Source of the DNA: Asticcacaulis sp. AC466
GTDB taxonomy: Bacteria > Pseudomonadota > Alphaproteobacteria > Caulobacterales > Caulobacteraceae
Direction: 5' to 3'
Length of the DNA: 64,000 nt
Assembly: GCF_000495815.1 (NCBI RefSeq)
Contig: NZ_AWGE01000013.1
Location: forward strand, 1 to 64,000
Below, piece after piece: positions 23,924 to 33,693 of the stretch. Below the pieces are notes generated by a model, which was not told the DNA's origin, did not search any database, and saw only the letters and a program-made list of their open reading frames with translations. The stretch's first letter is position 1, and the number at the start of each line of letters is the position of its first letter. Both the position numbers and the translations under genes were made by a program.

Positions 23924-24985
23924 TTATTTTCCCGAGCGGAGGTAGGCGCTCCAGGCGGCGTCCGACGGAAATTCGGAGGGCGGGCGCAGGCCCGGCCGCA
24001 GGGTGCGCAGGCGTTCGAGCTGCGCGGCGGGCAGGCTGTTGTCCACCAGGCCCAGTTGCTGAAACAGGCTGAGCGAATAGCCAGGTATCCAGCGGCGGAC
24101 ATCATAGACCGGCACCGAGGCGAAGCTTTCCGGCGCCAGATTGATGAAGGCGGTCATGCAGCTTTCGTCCAGGGTGGAGTAGAATTTCGGCTGGGTGCTG
24201 ATGTCGTTGGCGAAGGCGAGGATGCGGCGGAAATAGGCGCGTAAGGTCTCCGGGCTTTGGCGGATCGGATAGATCTGAAGATTGTCCGGCGGCGTCCGCG
24301 ACAGGCGTTCCCAGAACAGGTCGCGTTCCGTCGCCAGTTCGGGATAGAGCTGGTCGTGGCGGAAGAAGCCCGCAATGGCGTCAAAGGATTTGCCCTTGGC
24401 CTGACGCGATTCCATCGACACGACGACGTGGCTTCCGTCTGCGAAGCGGAACGACAGAAGGATGTGCGCCGTGGCCTTTGATGTGCCGAAGGGTTGGATG
24501 ACGAGATCGGCCCCGTCCAGTTGCGACAGGTCGAAGCGCGCCGTCGTCCACACCGGGATTGACGGCTGACCCGTGCGGTGCACGGCATCGCGGTAGTTGG
24601 ATAGGGTGACGATGTTGCCATCGATAGTGGCCGTGGCGTGGCGGCCCATTAGCGGCACCCAGTCCTGTTCGACCGGCGTTTTTGTCATATAGGCGGTGGC
24701 TAAGACGCCGAGCAGTAGGGCCGCTACGCCGCGTTGCGCCAAAAGGCGGTCAGCGGGCCGGTGAAGGTGGCGGAGTCTGGGCCAGAATCTGTCGGTAGGG
24801 AAGAACCAGAGCAGGCCTATGGCGACGGGAAAGAGTACCGCGCCTACCTGACGCAGCCACACGGGCCAGCCGAGCCAGTAGAAGAGGGCCAGGCCGAAAT
24901 AGAGGGCGAGGAGGACGATGGTGCTGTTAAGCGCGGCCCGGCCCACCAGGCGGGCGTAGCGCAATCCGGCGGGGTGTGACCTCAC
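23924..24985 (-). CDS. DUF4105 membrane protein
   Basis: This protein of about 350 residues has two or three N-terminal membrane helices (NSTIVLLALYFGLALFYWL and AVLFPVAIGLLWFF, then VAALLLGVLATAYM). A large extracytoplasmic domain follows with the DUF4105 pattern: HILLSFRFADGSHVVVSMES, LYPIRQ-like block, and FYSTLDESCMTAFINLAP. The domain is papain-like in predicted fold, with the cysteine of ESCMT as possible nucleophile; the actual role is unknown. The start is uncertain: the open frame reaches a TTG at 25033, and I prefer the GTG at 24985. Confidence 0.78.
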   Translation of the reverse strand: MRSHPAGLRYARLVGRAALNSTIVLLALYFGLALFYWLGWPVWLRQVGAVLFPVAIGLLWFFPTDRFWPRLRHLHRPADRLLAQRGVAALLLGVLATAYMTKTPVEQDWVPLMGRHATATIDGNIVTLSNYRDAVHRTGQPSIPVWTTARFDLSQLDGADLVIQPFGTSKATAHILLSFRFADGSHVVVSMESRQAKGKSFDAIAGFFRHDQLYPELATERDLFWERLSRTPPDNLQIYPIRQSPETLRAYFRRILAFANDISTQPKFYSTLDESCMTAFINLAPESFASVPVYDVRRWIPGYSLSLFQQLGLVDNSLPAAQLERLRTLRPGLRPPSEFPSDAAWSAYLRSGK

Positions 24986-25134
24986 GTGTAGCGGCACAGG
25001 CGCGGCCCCTTTCCCAAATCGCAGCGGTGGCAAAATCTAGCGCCTGAGGTCTATCACATGACGCGTCAATCAATAAAGCGCATCCCTTTGTCATCATACA
25101 GACCGCAGACATTCAGGGCGGCGAGCGGCAGGGC

Positions 25135-26031
25135 TTATATTTTCGTCCGGCCGACGCGATCACTTAGCCATTGGGTTAGCTGTTTTGTGGGTTCGCTCAG
25201 GCGATTGAAATTGCGGCTCACAATAAAGTAAGCGCCGTAGGGCAGGGACAGGTCGAACGCCTGAACCAGGCGCCCCGCCGCTATTTCATCGGCGACGAGT
25301 ATTCGGTCGATGAGCGCGATGCCCTGGCCCTGCAGAGCCGCCTGAAGCACAAGGCCGCCATCGGGCAATACGGGACCACGGGTGGTTGCGGGCAGGTCCA
25401 TGCCCGCCGAACCGAACCATTGCGCCCAGCCATCTCTGTTTTCTTCATGGAGCAGAACGTAGCGGAGCAGGTCGGCCGGATTGGAAGTGTGGCCATCGCG
25501 GTCGCGCAAGGCGGGCGTCATCACCGGGATTATATCGACGTCGGCGAGCCGCCGGCTTTCTGTGCGTGGCCAGGTGTGCCGCGCGCGGCTGTAGCGAATG
25601 GCGATGTCGGCGTCCTCAGCACGAAACTGAACCAGCCGCGGGTCTGAATCGACAACCAGATCGATGTCAGGGTGATCGCGCTGAAACGCCGGCAAATGCG
25701 GAATAAGCCAGCACGCCGCAAACGAGGGTTCCACGGATATGCGCACAAGCTGTGATGCCCGGTCGCTGCGTAACGTCCTGAGGGTCGCATCGATATTGTC
25801 GAACGACGGGGTCAGAACGGACAGGAGCTTAACGCCTTGGTCCGTTAAGATAACCGCTCTATGTCGGCGTTCAAACAGGGCATGGCCCAATTCAGATTCG
25901 AGGTCGCGGATCTGGCGGCTGATGGCTGCCTGGGAGACGCAGAGTTCGTCCGCGGCCGCCGTAAAGCTGTGTAGCCGGCCTGCGGCTTCAAAGCTCCGTA
26001 ACGCGGTTAAAGGCAGTCGTCCTCGCTTCAT
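25135..26031 (-). CDS. LysR-family transcriptional regulator (GcvA-like)
   Basis: The 298-residue regulator has helix-turn-helix residues FTAAADELCVSQAAISRQIRD and the opening LPLTALRSFEAAGRLHS typical of the GcvA subgroup. The type 2 periplasmic-binding-like effector domain covers residues 90-298. The target is unknown; LysR proteins usually control a divergent gene, but the gene to the right (methyltransferase) is 300 bases away. The ATG at 26031 has GAGG six bases upstream and is preferred over a TTG at 26043. Confidence 0.88.
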   Translation of the reverse strand: MKRGRLPLTALRSFEAAGRLHSFTAAADELCVSQAAISRQIRDLESELGHALFERRHRAVILTDQGVKLLSVLTPSFDNIDATLRTLRSDRASQLVRISVEPSFAACWLIPHLPAFQRDHPDIDLVVDSDPRLVQFRAEDADIAIRYSRARHTWPRTESRRLADVDIIPVMTPALRDRDGHTSNPADLLRYVLLHEENRDGWAQWFGSAGMDLPATTRGPVLPDGGLVLQAALQGQGIALIDRILVADEIAAGRLVQAFDLSLPYGAYFIVSRNFNRLSEPTKQLTQWLSDRVGRTKI

Positions 26032-26336
26032 CCATAACCTCAAGTCATGCGAGTAGATGCATTAACTCGTTTGAGCGAACCCAGCAAGGCGAGAATACTG
26101 GGGTCGAAAGACTACTGGGGCCAGAAGGAGTATTCAGCATGTGGGCAAAGATAATCGAGACTTTGGTGGACGTTATTCTCATCATGACGTTTCAGAGGCG
26201 ATAGCCAGGCTCAAAGCCGTGTCGAGACGGCGATAGTATGTTCACGCGCACCGGTGTTTGCAGCTTTCAGCTAAGGCTTGTGAATTGTCGCCCTATGGTG
26301 ACAATTGTGGGCTGATGATTCGCAAGAAGGCTCACA
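26032..26336. other. Intergenic region, LysR/methyltransferase divergence
   Basis: About 300 bases carry no supported gene. They should hold the divergent promoters. A short inverted motif, attgtcgccctatggtgacaat (arms ATTGTC/GACAAT, near 26284-26305), lies about 35 bases before the methyltransferase start and could be an operator; I could not match it to a regulator family. Confidence 0.35.
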
Positions 26337-27242
26337 ATGGCTAAAGATGACGCTGCCTGTCCGTCGTGCCAGTCGCGAGACCTGAACATCGAGTATGAGC
26401 TGATTGATCCGACCTATCATACCGCCAGATGCAGGCGGTGTGGTTTTATCGCCATGCACCCTTATCCTTCGGATAGGTTCCTGCATGACCATTATAAATC
26501 GCGCGAATTGTACAATGCCGGCAACGAAGCCTCCAGTTACGATCGGGCGGTCGCGGATCGAAGTGCGCTGTTACAAGGGCTTTTGACCCGCGCGGGGATT
26601 ACCGATACGACCGGTCGTTCCATCGATTTCGGCGCCGGTGTCGGCATCGCCGTCGCCGCTCAAAAGGCGCTTGGGTTCGACGCCGCAGGCATAGAGACCA
26701 ATCCGAGTGCACAGGCGGTGGGCCGGGAGATATTTGGCGTCGATATTCGCGATATGGACATGAAGGATATGCCGAATGACTTGAAGCTCTTCACCGTGTT
26801 TGAGGTGTTGGAGCACATCAAGTTCCCCGGCGACTTCATGGCGGAGGTGCGAGGGCATATGGCGCCCAACGGCGTTGTGGCGGGGTCCGTCCCGAACTAT
26901 GATGGTATGGCGCGATATGTGCGGGGAAAGCACTCCATCGCCCTGGCCTGGCCCGAACATGTCAATCAATTTACGCGCAAGACGCTGGCGGACACGCTGA
27001 AATCTGCTGGCTATGAGGTGGTCTATATTGGTTTTCCGCCACCCTATGGCGTCGTCATAAAGCTGGGACTTCGCGAGTGGCTTAGGAAGGGGGTGGGCGA
27101 GGGGCCGTTTCTCAACGTGTTGATTCAGGTTCTGACGTGGGTCAAGAAATATATCGCCTACCCACTGCCCAATCTTATCGCAGAGCACACGGGGCTTCTG
27201 GGGCACGGACTCGTTTTCGTTGCCATCAATCGCAACGCCTAA
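26337..27242 (+). CDS. Class I SAM-dependent methyltransferase with zinc-finger N-terminus
   Basis: The 301-residue protein has an N-terminal zinc ribbon (CPSCQSRDLN ... CRRCGFIAM), then a Rossmann methyltransferase of the Methyltransf_23 type. SAM motif I reads SIDFGAGVGIAVAAQ, followed by the acidic residue in GIETNPSAQ, and FEVLEHIKFPGDFM is the late core motif. Proteins of this layout often methylate sugars or lipid-linked intermediates in envelope biosynthesis. Two hydrophobic segments near the C-terminus may contact the membrane. The gene stands alone. Confidence 0.85.
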   Translation: MAKDDAACPSCQSRDLNIEYELIDPTYHTARCRRCGFIAMHPYPSDRFLHDHYKSRELYNAGNEASSYDRAVADRSALLQGLLTRAGITDTTGRSIDFGAGVGIAVAAQKALGFDAAGIETNPSAQAVGREIFGVDIRDMDMKDMPNDLKLFTVFEVLEHIKFPGDFMAEVRGHMAPNGVVAGSVPNYDGMARYVRGKHSIALAWPEHVNQFTRKTLADTLKSAGYEVVYIGFPPPYGVVIKLGLREWLRKGVGEGPFLNVLIQVLTWVKKYIAYPLPNLIAEHTGLLGHGLVFVAINRNA

Positions 27243-27291
27243 GTCGAGCAGGGGGCGTCAGGCGACGCCCGCCGCCTTGAAGCAAGCGCGC

Positions 27292-27741
27292 TTACTTCGC
27301 GGCTTTTTTACCCGACTTCTTCACCGCGCCTTCAACCTTGGCAATCTTAACCTTGGCAGTTTTAGCCTTGGCGGTCTTAACCTTGGTATCCCTAGCCGGG
27401 GCAACCTTAAGCTTCGAAACCTTGGCCAAGGCAAGGTCAGGCTCTGGTTTTTCGGATATTGGCTTTTCAGAGATTGGCTCTTCCACCAAACGATGTTTGA
27501 TCGCCAGATCATACAGGGCGTCCAGAGTGGCTCTATCCTTAATTTCGGGGTCGCTCAGGGTCAGGAAGGCTGCCTTGACAATGATCTTGCTGCCTGCCTC
27601 AGGGCAGGCGGACTGAACATGGGCGTACAGGGCGTCGCCGGTCAGGCCCTTTGCTGCACCCTCTTTGAGCGCATCATAGACGGCAACCTTCTTCGCGCCT
27701 TTCTTGAGGCCTTTGGGCTCGCTCTTTTTCTTGTCGCTCAT
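27292..27741 (-). CDS. Small basic protein with histone-H1-like tail
   Basis: The 149-residue protein begins MSDKKKSEPKGLKKGAKK. It has a helical middle (YDALKEGAAKGLTGDALYAHV, residues 21-85), and the last 50 residues are a low-complexity Lys/Ala/Val tail with KTAKAKTAKVKIAKV repeats. Such tails resemble histone H1 and bacterial H1-like DNA-binding proteins. Nucleoid or RNA binding is a reasonable guess, not shown. The tail DNA is built of imperfect short repeats (variants of CTTGGCGGTCTTAAC), so copy number may vary between strains. Confidence 0.65.
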   Translation of the reverse strand: MSDKKKSEPKGLKKGAKKVAVYDALKEGAAKGLTGDALYAHVQSACPEAGSKIIVKAAFLTLSDPEIKDRATLDALYDLAIKHRLVEEPISEKPISEKPEPDLALAKVSKLKVAPARDTKVKTAKAKTAKVKIAKVEGAVKKSGKKAAK

Positions 27742-27957
27742 TTTTTAAAACCTCTTGGTAATCAAGCCATGCACAATGGCGTATAATCGTCAGTATACGT
27801 CCTTTTTCGGTCACGTGCCAGGTGATTCCTGATTAAATAAAAAGATAGCTTTATCAATCTGTTGACGAAAGTGTACGTAATGGATGCGGCGGTGTGTGTT
27901 GTGATATTAATCGCATTTTTCGCGAATAGTCAGCGCGGGGCCGGTCGAAAGCGAATG

Positions 27958-28359
27958 TCAGTGCCTTAGCCGCGGGTGCGCCGGCAACAGGGCGTCGAGC
28001 GATCCCAGTGCGGTGACGGCTTCGTCGCGCAGGATCGAAAACAGCCAGTCAGAGGCCGTGCCCGGAAAGGTCTGGAAGTCTTCTGCCCGCCGCCATATCG
28101 CCACGAATGTTGCGGTGATGACGCCTTCGGCGGCGGCGCGGTCCGGGGTGACGTCCAGAAGAAGTGCCAGCATCTTGCCCGCCATGAGGTGATAAATCGC
28201 AGTCAGGGCTGGTCGTTCACCGGCGGCGACGCGGGCGATCAGAATGTCGAGGGCATCGACGGATCTGCCGCTGCTCTTGGCCGTTGCAATATCTGTTTCA
28301 AGGCGTATGGCCGGCATCCGTACCTCGTGCTGTTTCAGCAGGGAGCACATGACAGCCAT
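27958..28359 (-). CDS. ECF sigma region-2-like protein without region 4
   Basis: The 133-residue protein has a stretch (residues 40-118) with the helical pattern of sigma-70 region 2: LIARVAAGERPALTAIYHLM, then GVITATFVAIWRRAEDF, then TASDWLFSILRDEAVTAL. This aligns in spacing with ECF factors (FEEVYRRH, VFLRLWR, WLYRIARN). No region 4 helix-turn-helix follows; the protein stops after about 15 more residues. Either it is a truncated, possibly regulatory sigma-like protein, or the gene is a remnant. The adjacent exported protein gene on the same strand could be a partner, but no anti-sigma signature was seen. Confidence 0.5.
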   Translation of the reverse strand: MAVMCSLLKQHEVRMPAIRLETDIATAKSSGRSVDALDILIARVAAGERPALTAIYHLMAGKMLALLLDVTPDRAAAEGVITATFVAIWRRAEDFQTFPGTASDWLFSILRDEAVTALGSLDALLPAHPRLRH

Positions 28360-28396
28360 AAGATTTCAATTAGGCGTTTCGGGCGTGCGTTGCGGG

Positions 28397-29167
28397 CTAT
28401 TTCTTCTTTGACACGGTTATATGAAATTTCGGCGTGTAGATGGCTTTCATCAGGGCAAGGTCGCGTTCAAAGGCTTCCGTGCCTCCGCACAGGGCTTCGT
28501 TATCAAGGTCCAGGTCGGATTTTTCCGTGCCTTTCAGGGCCGCGGTAAGGCTGGTGAAGTCCTTGGCCGATGTCCCACCGCCCTTGTCACCAGTGGTGAG
28601 CGCAGCACCGAGGATCTGTTCCATCATGTCGTCACCTTCGACGCGTGATTTCACGATGTCGATGCAGCGCAGGCTTTGGGTCAGGACCTCGGGCGCCACG
28701 TCCGCCGGGGCGGCGCGCACCGGCGTCAGCCAGACCGCCGGATTGTTGATATGATCAACGAGACGGACGGCGAAGACCTCCTGGTCGGTCGGGGTGACGA
28801 AGGCGTCCATGGGCATGGTCGAGGTGTCGGCCTTCTTGTGCTTTTTCTGATAGGCGGTCCGTGCTGTGTCGACGCGTTGGCTGTAGTTCAGGTACAGGTC
28901 GCGTTGATTGGCGGGCAGGGGATCGAGGGTGTGACGGTCGGCGGACAAAGCCAGGGCATAGATCCATTTGTCATGTACCGCGCCGCCTTCGGCCGCCCGG
29001 TACAGGTCGGTGAGCGGGCGGCTTAGGGCGGCCTCGATTTCGCCGGTTAGTTTCGGCCCCAGGCTCAGCGCGGCGGCGCGGTCCACCGGTGGCCCGACGG
29101 GAGCGTCGTCAGCCCAGGCCGGGGCGGACAGTAGCGTCAGGGCGACGCAGGCTAAGGCTGTTTTCAT
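28397..29167 (-). CDS. Exported protein of unknown function
   Basis: The 256-residue protein has a Sec signal (MKTALACVALTLLSAPAWA, then DDAPVG). The mature part is helical and soluble with two cysteines far apart (SLRCIDIV and EALCGGTE). No family is recognised. It is transcribed toward the sigma-like gene. The frame is open 14 codons further up, but the start at 29167 is the one that gives the signal peptide. Confidence 0.6.
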   Translation of the reverse strand: MKTALACVALTLLSAPAWADDAPVGPPVDRAAALSLGPKLTGEIEAALSRPLTDLYRAAEGGAVHDKWIYALALSADRHTLDPLPANQRDLYLNYSQRVDTARTAYQKKHKKADTSTMPMDAFVTPTDQEVFAVRLVDHINNPAVWLTPVRAAPADVAPEVLTQSLRCIDIVKSRVEGDDMMEQILGAALTTGDKGGGTSAKDFTSLTAALKGTEKSDLDLDNEALCGGTEAFERDLALMKAIYTPKFHITVSKKK

Positions 29168-29237
29168 GGTGTTTCCCCCGGGGGCTGTTTCCCCTGTTTC
29201 CCGCAGCAACCATAGATAGGGGTGGAGGAAAAGGGAA

Positions 29238-31151
29238 CTACTTAAATGCGGGCGGATCGGCGGGCGGGCAGAGGTCGACGGGTGGCGTTTTCGGTCGCGC
29301 CACGCGCACGCAGTCCGAGGCCAGGCCTTGCCACGGCGCGTCGCCGAAATTGGCGGTGAGGACGCGGCCGTCGGCGTAGGTGGTTTGTTGCACGAGCCGG
29401 TCGGGCGTCAGCCAGTCGAAGCCGGTCAGAGCGACGGGGGTATCGACGCCATGGGCGGTGCGGAAGTCATCCTGGGCCGCCTTGAGCCACGGGCCGACGC
29501 GCGCCAGTTCGCGCCGGTCGAGATTCCACATGGTGGGCGTGCCGTAGAGCAGGGCGCGGGCGAAGCGGCGGCGTTCTTCGCCCTTGACCTTCATCAGGCC
29601 AAATTCCCAGCGATCGGCCGCGACCACGCTGTCGTGGAAGACGGCTTCGAACAGGGGTAGGCGGTCAGCGGCACCGAACAGGGAGCGGGCTTCGTCGGCG
29701 GTCGGGGTGAAGGGGGTAAAGAAGAGGGGCGGGCGTTCGCCGGGCCACCAGCCATTGAAGCGTTTATCGCTAAGCAGAGGCCAAATGGCCAAGGCATGGG
29801 TTTGGGCGGTGCCGTGGGAATAGTGGGCGACGCCGCTGCTCCAGGCGGTGACGTTTTCGGAGCCGATCACCAGATGGTAGGTGTCGATCCCCTGGTTCAG
29901 GCGGGTCAGGCGGTTGGCGCGGTCCTTGGCCTGGGTCATGGGGTGATCGGGGCTGAAATCGGCAAAGAAATCACCGAAGGCGTCCACGTCGATAAAGACC
30001 TGATTTGCGCCGTCGGCGATGTGGCCGGCATAGCGCGCGCCGGTGACCGATGGGCCGGGGTGGCGGGCGATGGCTTCGCTGGACATATAACAGCCGCGAT
30101 TGGCGAAGCCGACCTTTGGCTTGCCGTCGGCGGTTATGATGCAGCCGGACGGATAGAGGTCGTCGCTCCAGACGGCGGAGGGGGAATCGGCGGTGGCCGG
30201 CGGCTGGCCGTTGTCGAAGGCATCGTAGGGGCCGGCCAGATAGCCCATGGCGGCGGCGCGTTTCAGGTAGGCGGGGCCGACCACAGTCTTGTTTTCGCGC
30301 GGGTTCTGGTCGTAGCTCAGGACGATGCGGTCGATGCCGAGCGTTTTCAGGTCATCGAGAAAGGCCAGGTCGCGTCCATCGCCCCAGACATAGGCCTGAG
30401 GCGCCCCGAACAGGCGGGGCAGGTCGGGCACGGCCTTGTCCGCAAAGGTGGTGTGCTGATGGCGGTCGATCATCAACTGGCGGAAAAAATGCGCCGGGGC
30501 CAGGGGTTCGGGGGCGCCCAGGGCGAACAGCAGTTCCAGCGTGCCGGCGCCTTCGGAAAAGTCGTGGCTGAGGCGCGTTTGCAGGCCGTCCGCGTCGATC
30601 ACGCACAGTTTCGAGGCCAGGCCGTCGCCCAGGGCATAGGTGACGGCGCGGGTTTTGGTGAGATAGCTCCAGGCCGGAAAGGACAGGAGGGTGGTGCCGC
30701 CCAGGCAGCGCTGGGTCTTATAGGCGGCGCGCCAGAACGGATCGGCGGCGCCATAGGCCATGCCTTCGCCATCGGGGATCAGCCAGGTGCCGTCAGTGGC
30801 GGCGGGCAGCGGCCAGACGAGGCGGGTCGTGCCCGTGACGGTTAAGGTCAGGCGCAGGGCGTCGCCTTCGGTCGACAGGGTGATCAGGCGGCCTTCGGCA
30901 TCGGTCCAGCGCCAGCCCGCGCCATCGCGTTCGGGCGTGGCTGATTCGGCGGGATGCAGCGGCGGCATGACGGCCACCACCGATTCGTTATTCGGGTGGG
31001 CATCGATTTGCAAGGTGGCCGGATCGACCGAATAGGTGGCGGTTCCGGTTTGCAGAGTAATGGGGGGCGCGGCAATCGCGCAGGCGGGCGCCATAACCAG
31101 GCCGCAGACGGTCAGGACAAGGCTCAGAGGCGTTTTGACTATGTGGCGCAT
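29238..31151 (-). CDS. Exported glycoside hydrolase, GH101/DUF5696-like barrel
   Basis: The 637-residue protein has a Sec signal ([20 protein letters not shown]). An N-terminal beta-sandwich (residues 30-220) precedes a (beta/alpha)8-type region. The latter contains [40 protein letters not shown], a putative nucleophile block [13 protein letters not shown] and a putative acid/base block [12 protein letters not shown], the same order as in endo-alpha-N-acetylgalactosaminidase-like enzymes. A C-terminal beta domain follows. The substrate is not predictable from sequence. It is divergent from the globin-coupled receptor gene. An upstream in-frame extension of 57 codons was rejected for lack of a signal peptide. 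Confidence 0.6.
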   Translation of the reverse strand: MRHIVKTPLSLVLTVCGLVMAPACAIAAPPITLQTGTATYSVDPATLQIDAHPNNESVVAVMPPLHPAESATPERDGAGWRWTDAEGRLITLSTEGDALRLTLTVTGTTRLVWPLPAATDGTWLIPDGEGMAYGAADPFWRAAYKTQRCLGGTTLLSFPAWSYLTKTRAVTYALGDGLASKLCVIDADGLQTRLSHDFSEGAGTLELLFALGAPEPLAPAHFFRQLMIDRHQHTTFADKAVPDLPRLFGAPQAYVWGDGRDLAFLDDLKTLGIDRIVLSYDQNPRENKTVVGPAYLKRAAAMGYLAGPYDAFDNGQPPATADSPSAVWSDDLYPSGCIITADGKPKVGFANRGCYMSSEAIARHPGPSVTGARYAGHIADGANQVFIDVDAFGDFFADFSPDHPMTQAKDRANRLTRLNQGIDTYHLVIGSENVTAWSSGVAHYSHGTAQTHALAIWPLLSDKRFNGWWPGERPPLFFTPFTPTADEARSLFGAADRLPLFEAVFHDSVVAADRWEFGLMKVKGEERRRFARALLYGTPTMWNLDRRELARVGPWLKAAQDDFRTAHGVDTPVALTGFDWLTPDRLVQQTTYADGRVLTANFGDAPWQGLASDCVRVARPKTPPVDLCPPADPPAFK

Positions 31152-31320
31152 GGTCGCACGATACCACAAGAAATCTGTTAACGCTATTCGCCTTATAGTG
31201 GTCGATGTACACAGGCCGATAGGCCAAATTTCGCGTTTAAGAGTAAATTTACAAAAGAAACGCACTCTGTCACAAAAAATGGGTCGGGGCATGGGCCTGA
31301 CGTTCCCGCCGGAGATACGC

Positions 31321-32676
31321 ATGACACAAATAAAAACGGATGCCGCATCTGAACGCCGCGCGTTTCACGCTATCGGCGACGATGTCCGCCAGACCTTACG
31401 GGAGCATCGCACCTACATCCTCGGTCTGCTGCCGGATGCGCTTACCAGCTTTTATGATCATGTCGAACAGTTCGAGGAGGCCCGCCAGTTCTTCCGCGAT
31501 CGCCGCCATATGGACCACGCCAAGCAGAAGCAGATTGAGCATTGGGGCGTGTTGCTGACCGGTCATTTCGACGACGCCTATGTGGCTTCGGTCACGACCA
31601 TCGGCGAGGTGCATAACCGCATCGGGCTTGAGCCGCGGTGGTATATCGGCGGGTACAACTTCCTGCTTAATTCGTTGCTGGCCAGCATCGCGCGGCGCGC
31701 GCCCAAGGGGATGTTCGGAAAATCGAGCACCGAGGATATGCTTCGATTGCAGCAGGCGGTGACGCGGGCGACATTGATGGACATGGATTATGCCATTGCC
31801 GTTTACCTTGATGCCGGACGGCGTCAGCGCAACCAGATCATCGAACAGATCGTCGGGTTCGAAGGCTCGGTGTCGTCGATTCTGGCTGAAGTGTCGGGCA
31901 GCGCGAAGGGGCTTAATGAAACGGCGACGGGGCTGTCGAGCATATCGACCCAGGTAAGCAGTCAATCGATGGCGGTGTCGGCAGCTTCGGAAGAAGCGTC
32001 GGTCAACGCCCAGACGGTCGCGGCGGCGGCGGAAGAGCTGGTGGCGTCGATTTCGGAAATTTCGCGTCAGGTGAACGAGGCGATGCAGATCGCCGGCACG
32101 GCGACCCAGAACGCCGAGCGCACGTCGTCGCGGATGCAGGAGCTGACCGGTGCGGCGCAGAATGTCGGCGAAGTGGTCAATATCATCAACAATATTGCCG
32201 GTCAGACCAATCTGTTGGCGCTGAACGCCACCATCGAGGCGGCGCGAGCGGGCGAGCAGGGCAAGGGCTTTGCCGTCGTGGCCACGGAAGTCAAGTCGTT
32301 GGCCAACGAAACCAGTCGCGCGACCCAGACGATCAGCGCTCAGATCGCCGGTATTCAGAAATCGACATCGGAAGCGGTGGATGCGATCAATGAGATCAGC
32401 AGCATCATATCGTCACTCAGCCAGGTATGCGCGGCCATAGCCGGATCGGTGCGGGAACAAAGCGGCGCGACTCAGGAAATATCGGTCAATATCCAGCAGG
32501 TGGCGACCGGTGCGGGTGACGTGACGCGCAATATTACCGGCGTGTCGCAGGCGGCGCAGGAAACATCGAACGCGTCGCGCTTCGTGCTCGATGCATCGGG
32601 GACGTTGGGGACCCAGGCGGAGCGGCTGGGCGGCGAGGTGACGCGGCTTATCGAAAGTGCCCGGTCTGCGAGATAG
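31321..32676 (+). CDS. Globin-coupled chemoreceptor (HemAT-like)
   Basis: The 451-residue cytoplasmic chemotaxis transducer has an N-terminal protoglobin domain (residues 15-165). It includes [16 protein letters not shown] and the proximal-histidine region around [20 protein letters not shown]. The methyl-accepting signalling domain follows, with the hairpin tip [30 protein letters not shown]. There are no transmembrane helices, as in HemAT. It probably senses oxygen through haem and signals to a CheA outside this window. The ATG at 31321 follows GGAG; the longer open frame overlaps the divergent gene's promoter. Confidence 0.9.
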   Translation: MTQIKTDAASERRAFHAIGDDVRQTLREHRTYILGLLPDALTSFYDHVEQFEEARQFFRDRRHMDHAKQKQIEHWGVLLTGHFDDAYVASVTTIGEVHNRIGLEPRWYIGGYNFLLNSLLASIARRAPKGMFGKSSTEDMLRLQQAVTRATLMDMDYAIAVYLDAGRRQRNQIIEQIVGFEGSVSSILAEVSGSAKGLNETATGLSSISTQVSSQSMAVSAASEEASVNAQTVAAAAEELVASISEISRQVNEAMQIAGTATQNAERTSSRMQELTGAAQNVGEVVNIINNIAGQTNLLALNATIEAARAGEQGKGFAVVATEVKSLANETSRATQTISAQIAGIQKSTSEAVDAINEISSIISSLSQVCAAIAGSVREQSGATQEISVNIQQVATGAGDVTRNITGVSQAAQETSNASRFVLDASGTLGTQAERLGGEVTRLIESARSAR

Positions 32677-32786
32677 GCGATTTGGGCGATAGGCGACTTG
32701 CTCCCCTAAGATTGGGCTCCTAAGATACATTCCGGCCATAATTTGGTTGCAGATGCGGTTCAGGGTGCTGCGTCGGAGGTGTGTTC

Positions 32787-33530
32787 ATGTCTGTATCCCG
32801 TATTGTGCTCGCGTTTGCCGTGACGGCCTTTTTAGGCGGTGCGTCGTTTGACGTAGCCATGGCGGCCGGCGATGAGGTGGTGGTGGCCGCGACGCCCCCG
32901 GCCAAGTTGCCGACAGCGGCCGAAGTGGCGAAAGCCAAGGCGGACGCCGATGCCAAGGCCGCAAGCACCGCAAAGCCCGCCAGCACACAGGATCAGGTCA
33001 TTGCCCGTCTGGCGTCTGCGCCGCGTATCGACCGCAGCGGTCCCGCGCCCGCCGATGCATCGGGCGCCCGCGTGCAGCCGAGCGGCGACAAGACGGGCCT
33101 TAGCCAGATACACGGATCGGCGGGCGTCAGCATCGGCACGGGCGGATACCGCAGCGCCTATGTCACCTCGGTTATTCCGGTCGGTGAAACCGGGCTTTTG
33201 GGCATAGCGGTCAGCCAGACCGATTACGGCAAGAACGGCGGCTATTACGGATACGGCTATGATGGTTACGGTTATGGCGGCTATGGCTATGACGGCTATC
33301 GTCATGGATACCGGGACGGCTATCGTATGGGCCAGCGCGGCGGCACGTCGCAATCGTTTGGCCTGTCGCTTGACATGACCGGCCGTGGCCGCGCCAATTC
33401 CGATACGCCCGAAGGGTGCGCACCAGGCTTCCGCGACGGCGGACGCTATATCGAACCGGTCTGGGTCACCCAAATGCGCGACCGCGACAGCGACAACGAA
33501 TGTCAGGCCGCCGTGGCTGATAAGCCGTAG
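32787..33530 (+). CDS. Exported Tyr/Gly-repeat protein
   Basis: The 247-residue protein has a Sec signal (SVSRIVLAFAVTAFLGGASF), an Ala/Lys-rich helical spacer (AEVAKAKADADAKAAST) and a central Tyr/Gly repeat (YGYGYDGYGYGGYGYDGY, residues about 153-175). Its C-terminal domain has cysteines (TPEGCAPGFRDGG, DNECQAAV). Tyr/Gly repeats occur in surface and adhesive proteins. Function unknown. The ATG lies seven bases after GGAGG; the GTG six bases earlier is too close to it. Confidence 0.6.
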   Translation: MSVSRIVLAFAVTAFLGGASFDVAMAAGDEVVVAATPPAKLPTAAEVAKAKADADAKAASTAKPASTQDQVIARLASAPRIDRSGPAPADASGARVQPSGDKTGLSQIHGSAGVSIGTGGYRSAYVTSVIPVGETGLLGIAVSQTDYGKNGGYYGYGYDGYGYGGYGYDGYRHGYRDGYRMGQRGGTSQSFGLSLDMTGRGRANSDTPEGCAPGFRDGGRYIEPVWVTQMRDRDSDNECQAAVADKP

Positions 33531-33693
33531 CGGGCGCTAAAGGCGGACCAGACTTTTTACAACGAGTATAGGCGACGGGTAGGGTTTGTCCGCGTCAGAT
33601 GTTAAGCGTCTCAGGATATGGTGAAGGTTGCGTTTTAATATGATATGAAGGTGATGGGCGTAGGCCATCATAAAGCTCTGATGAGTAGGTCAT

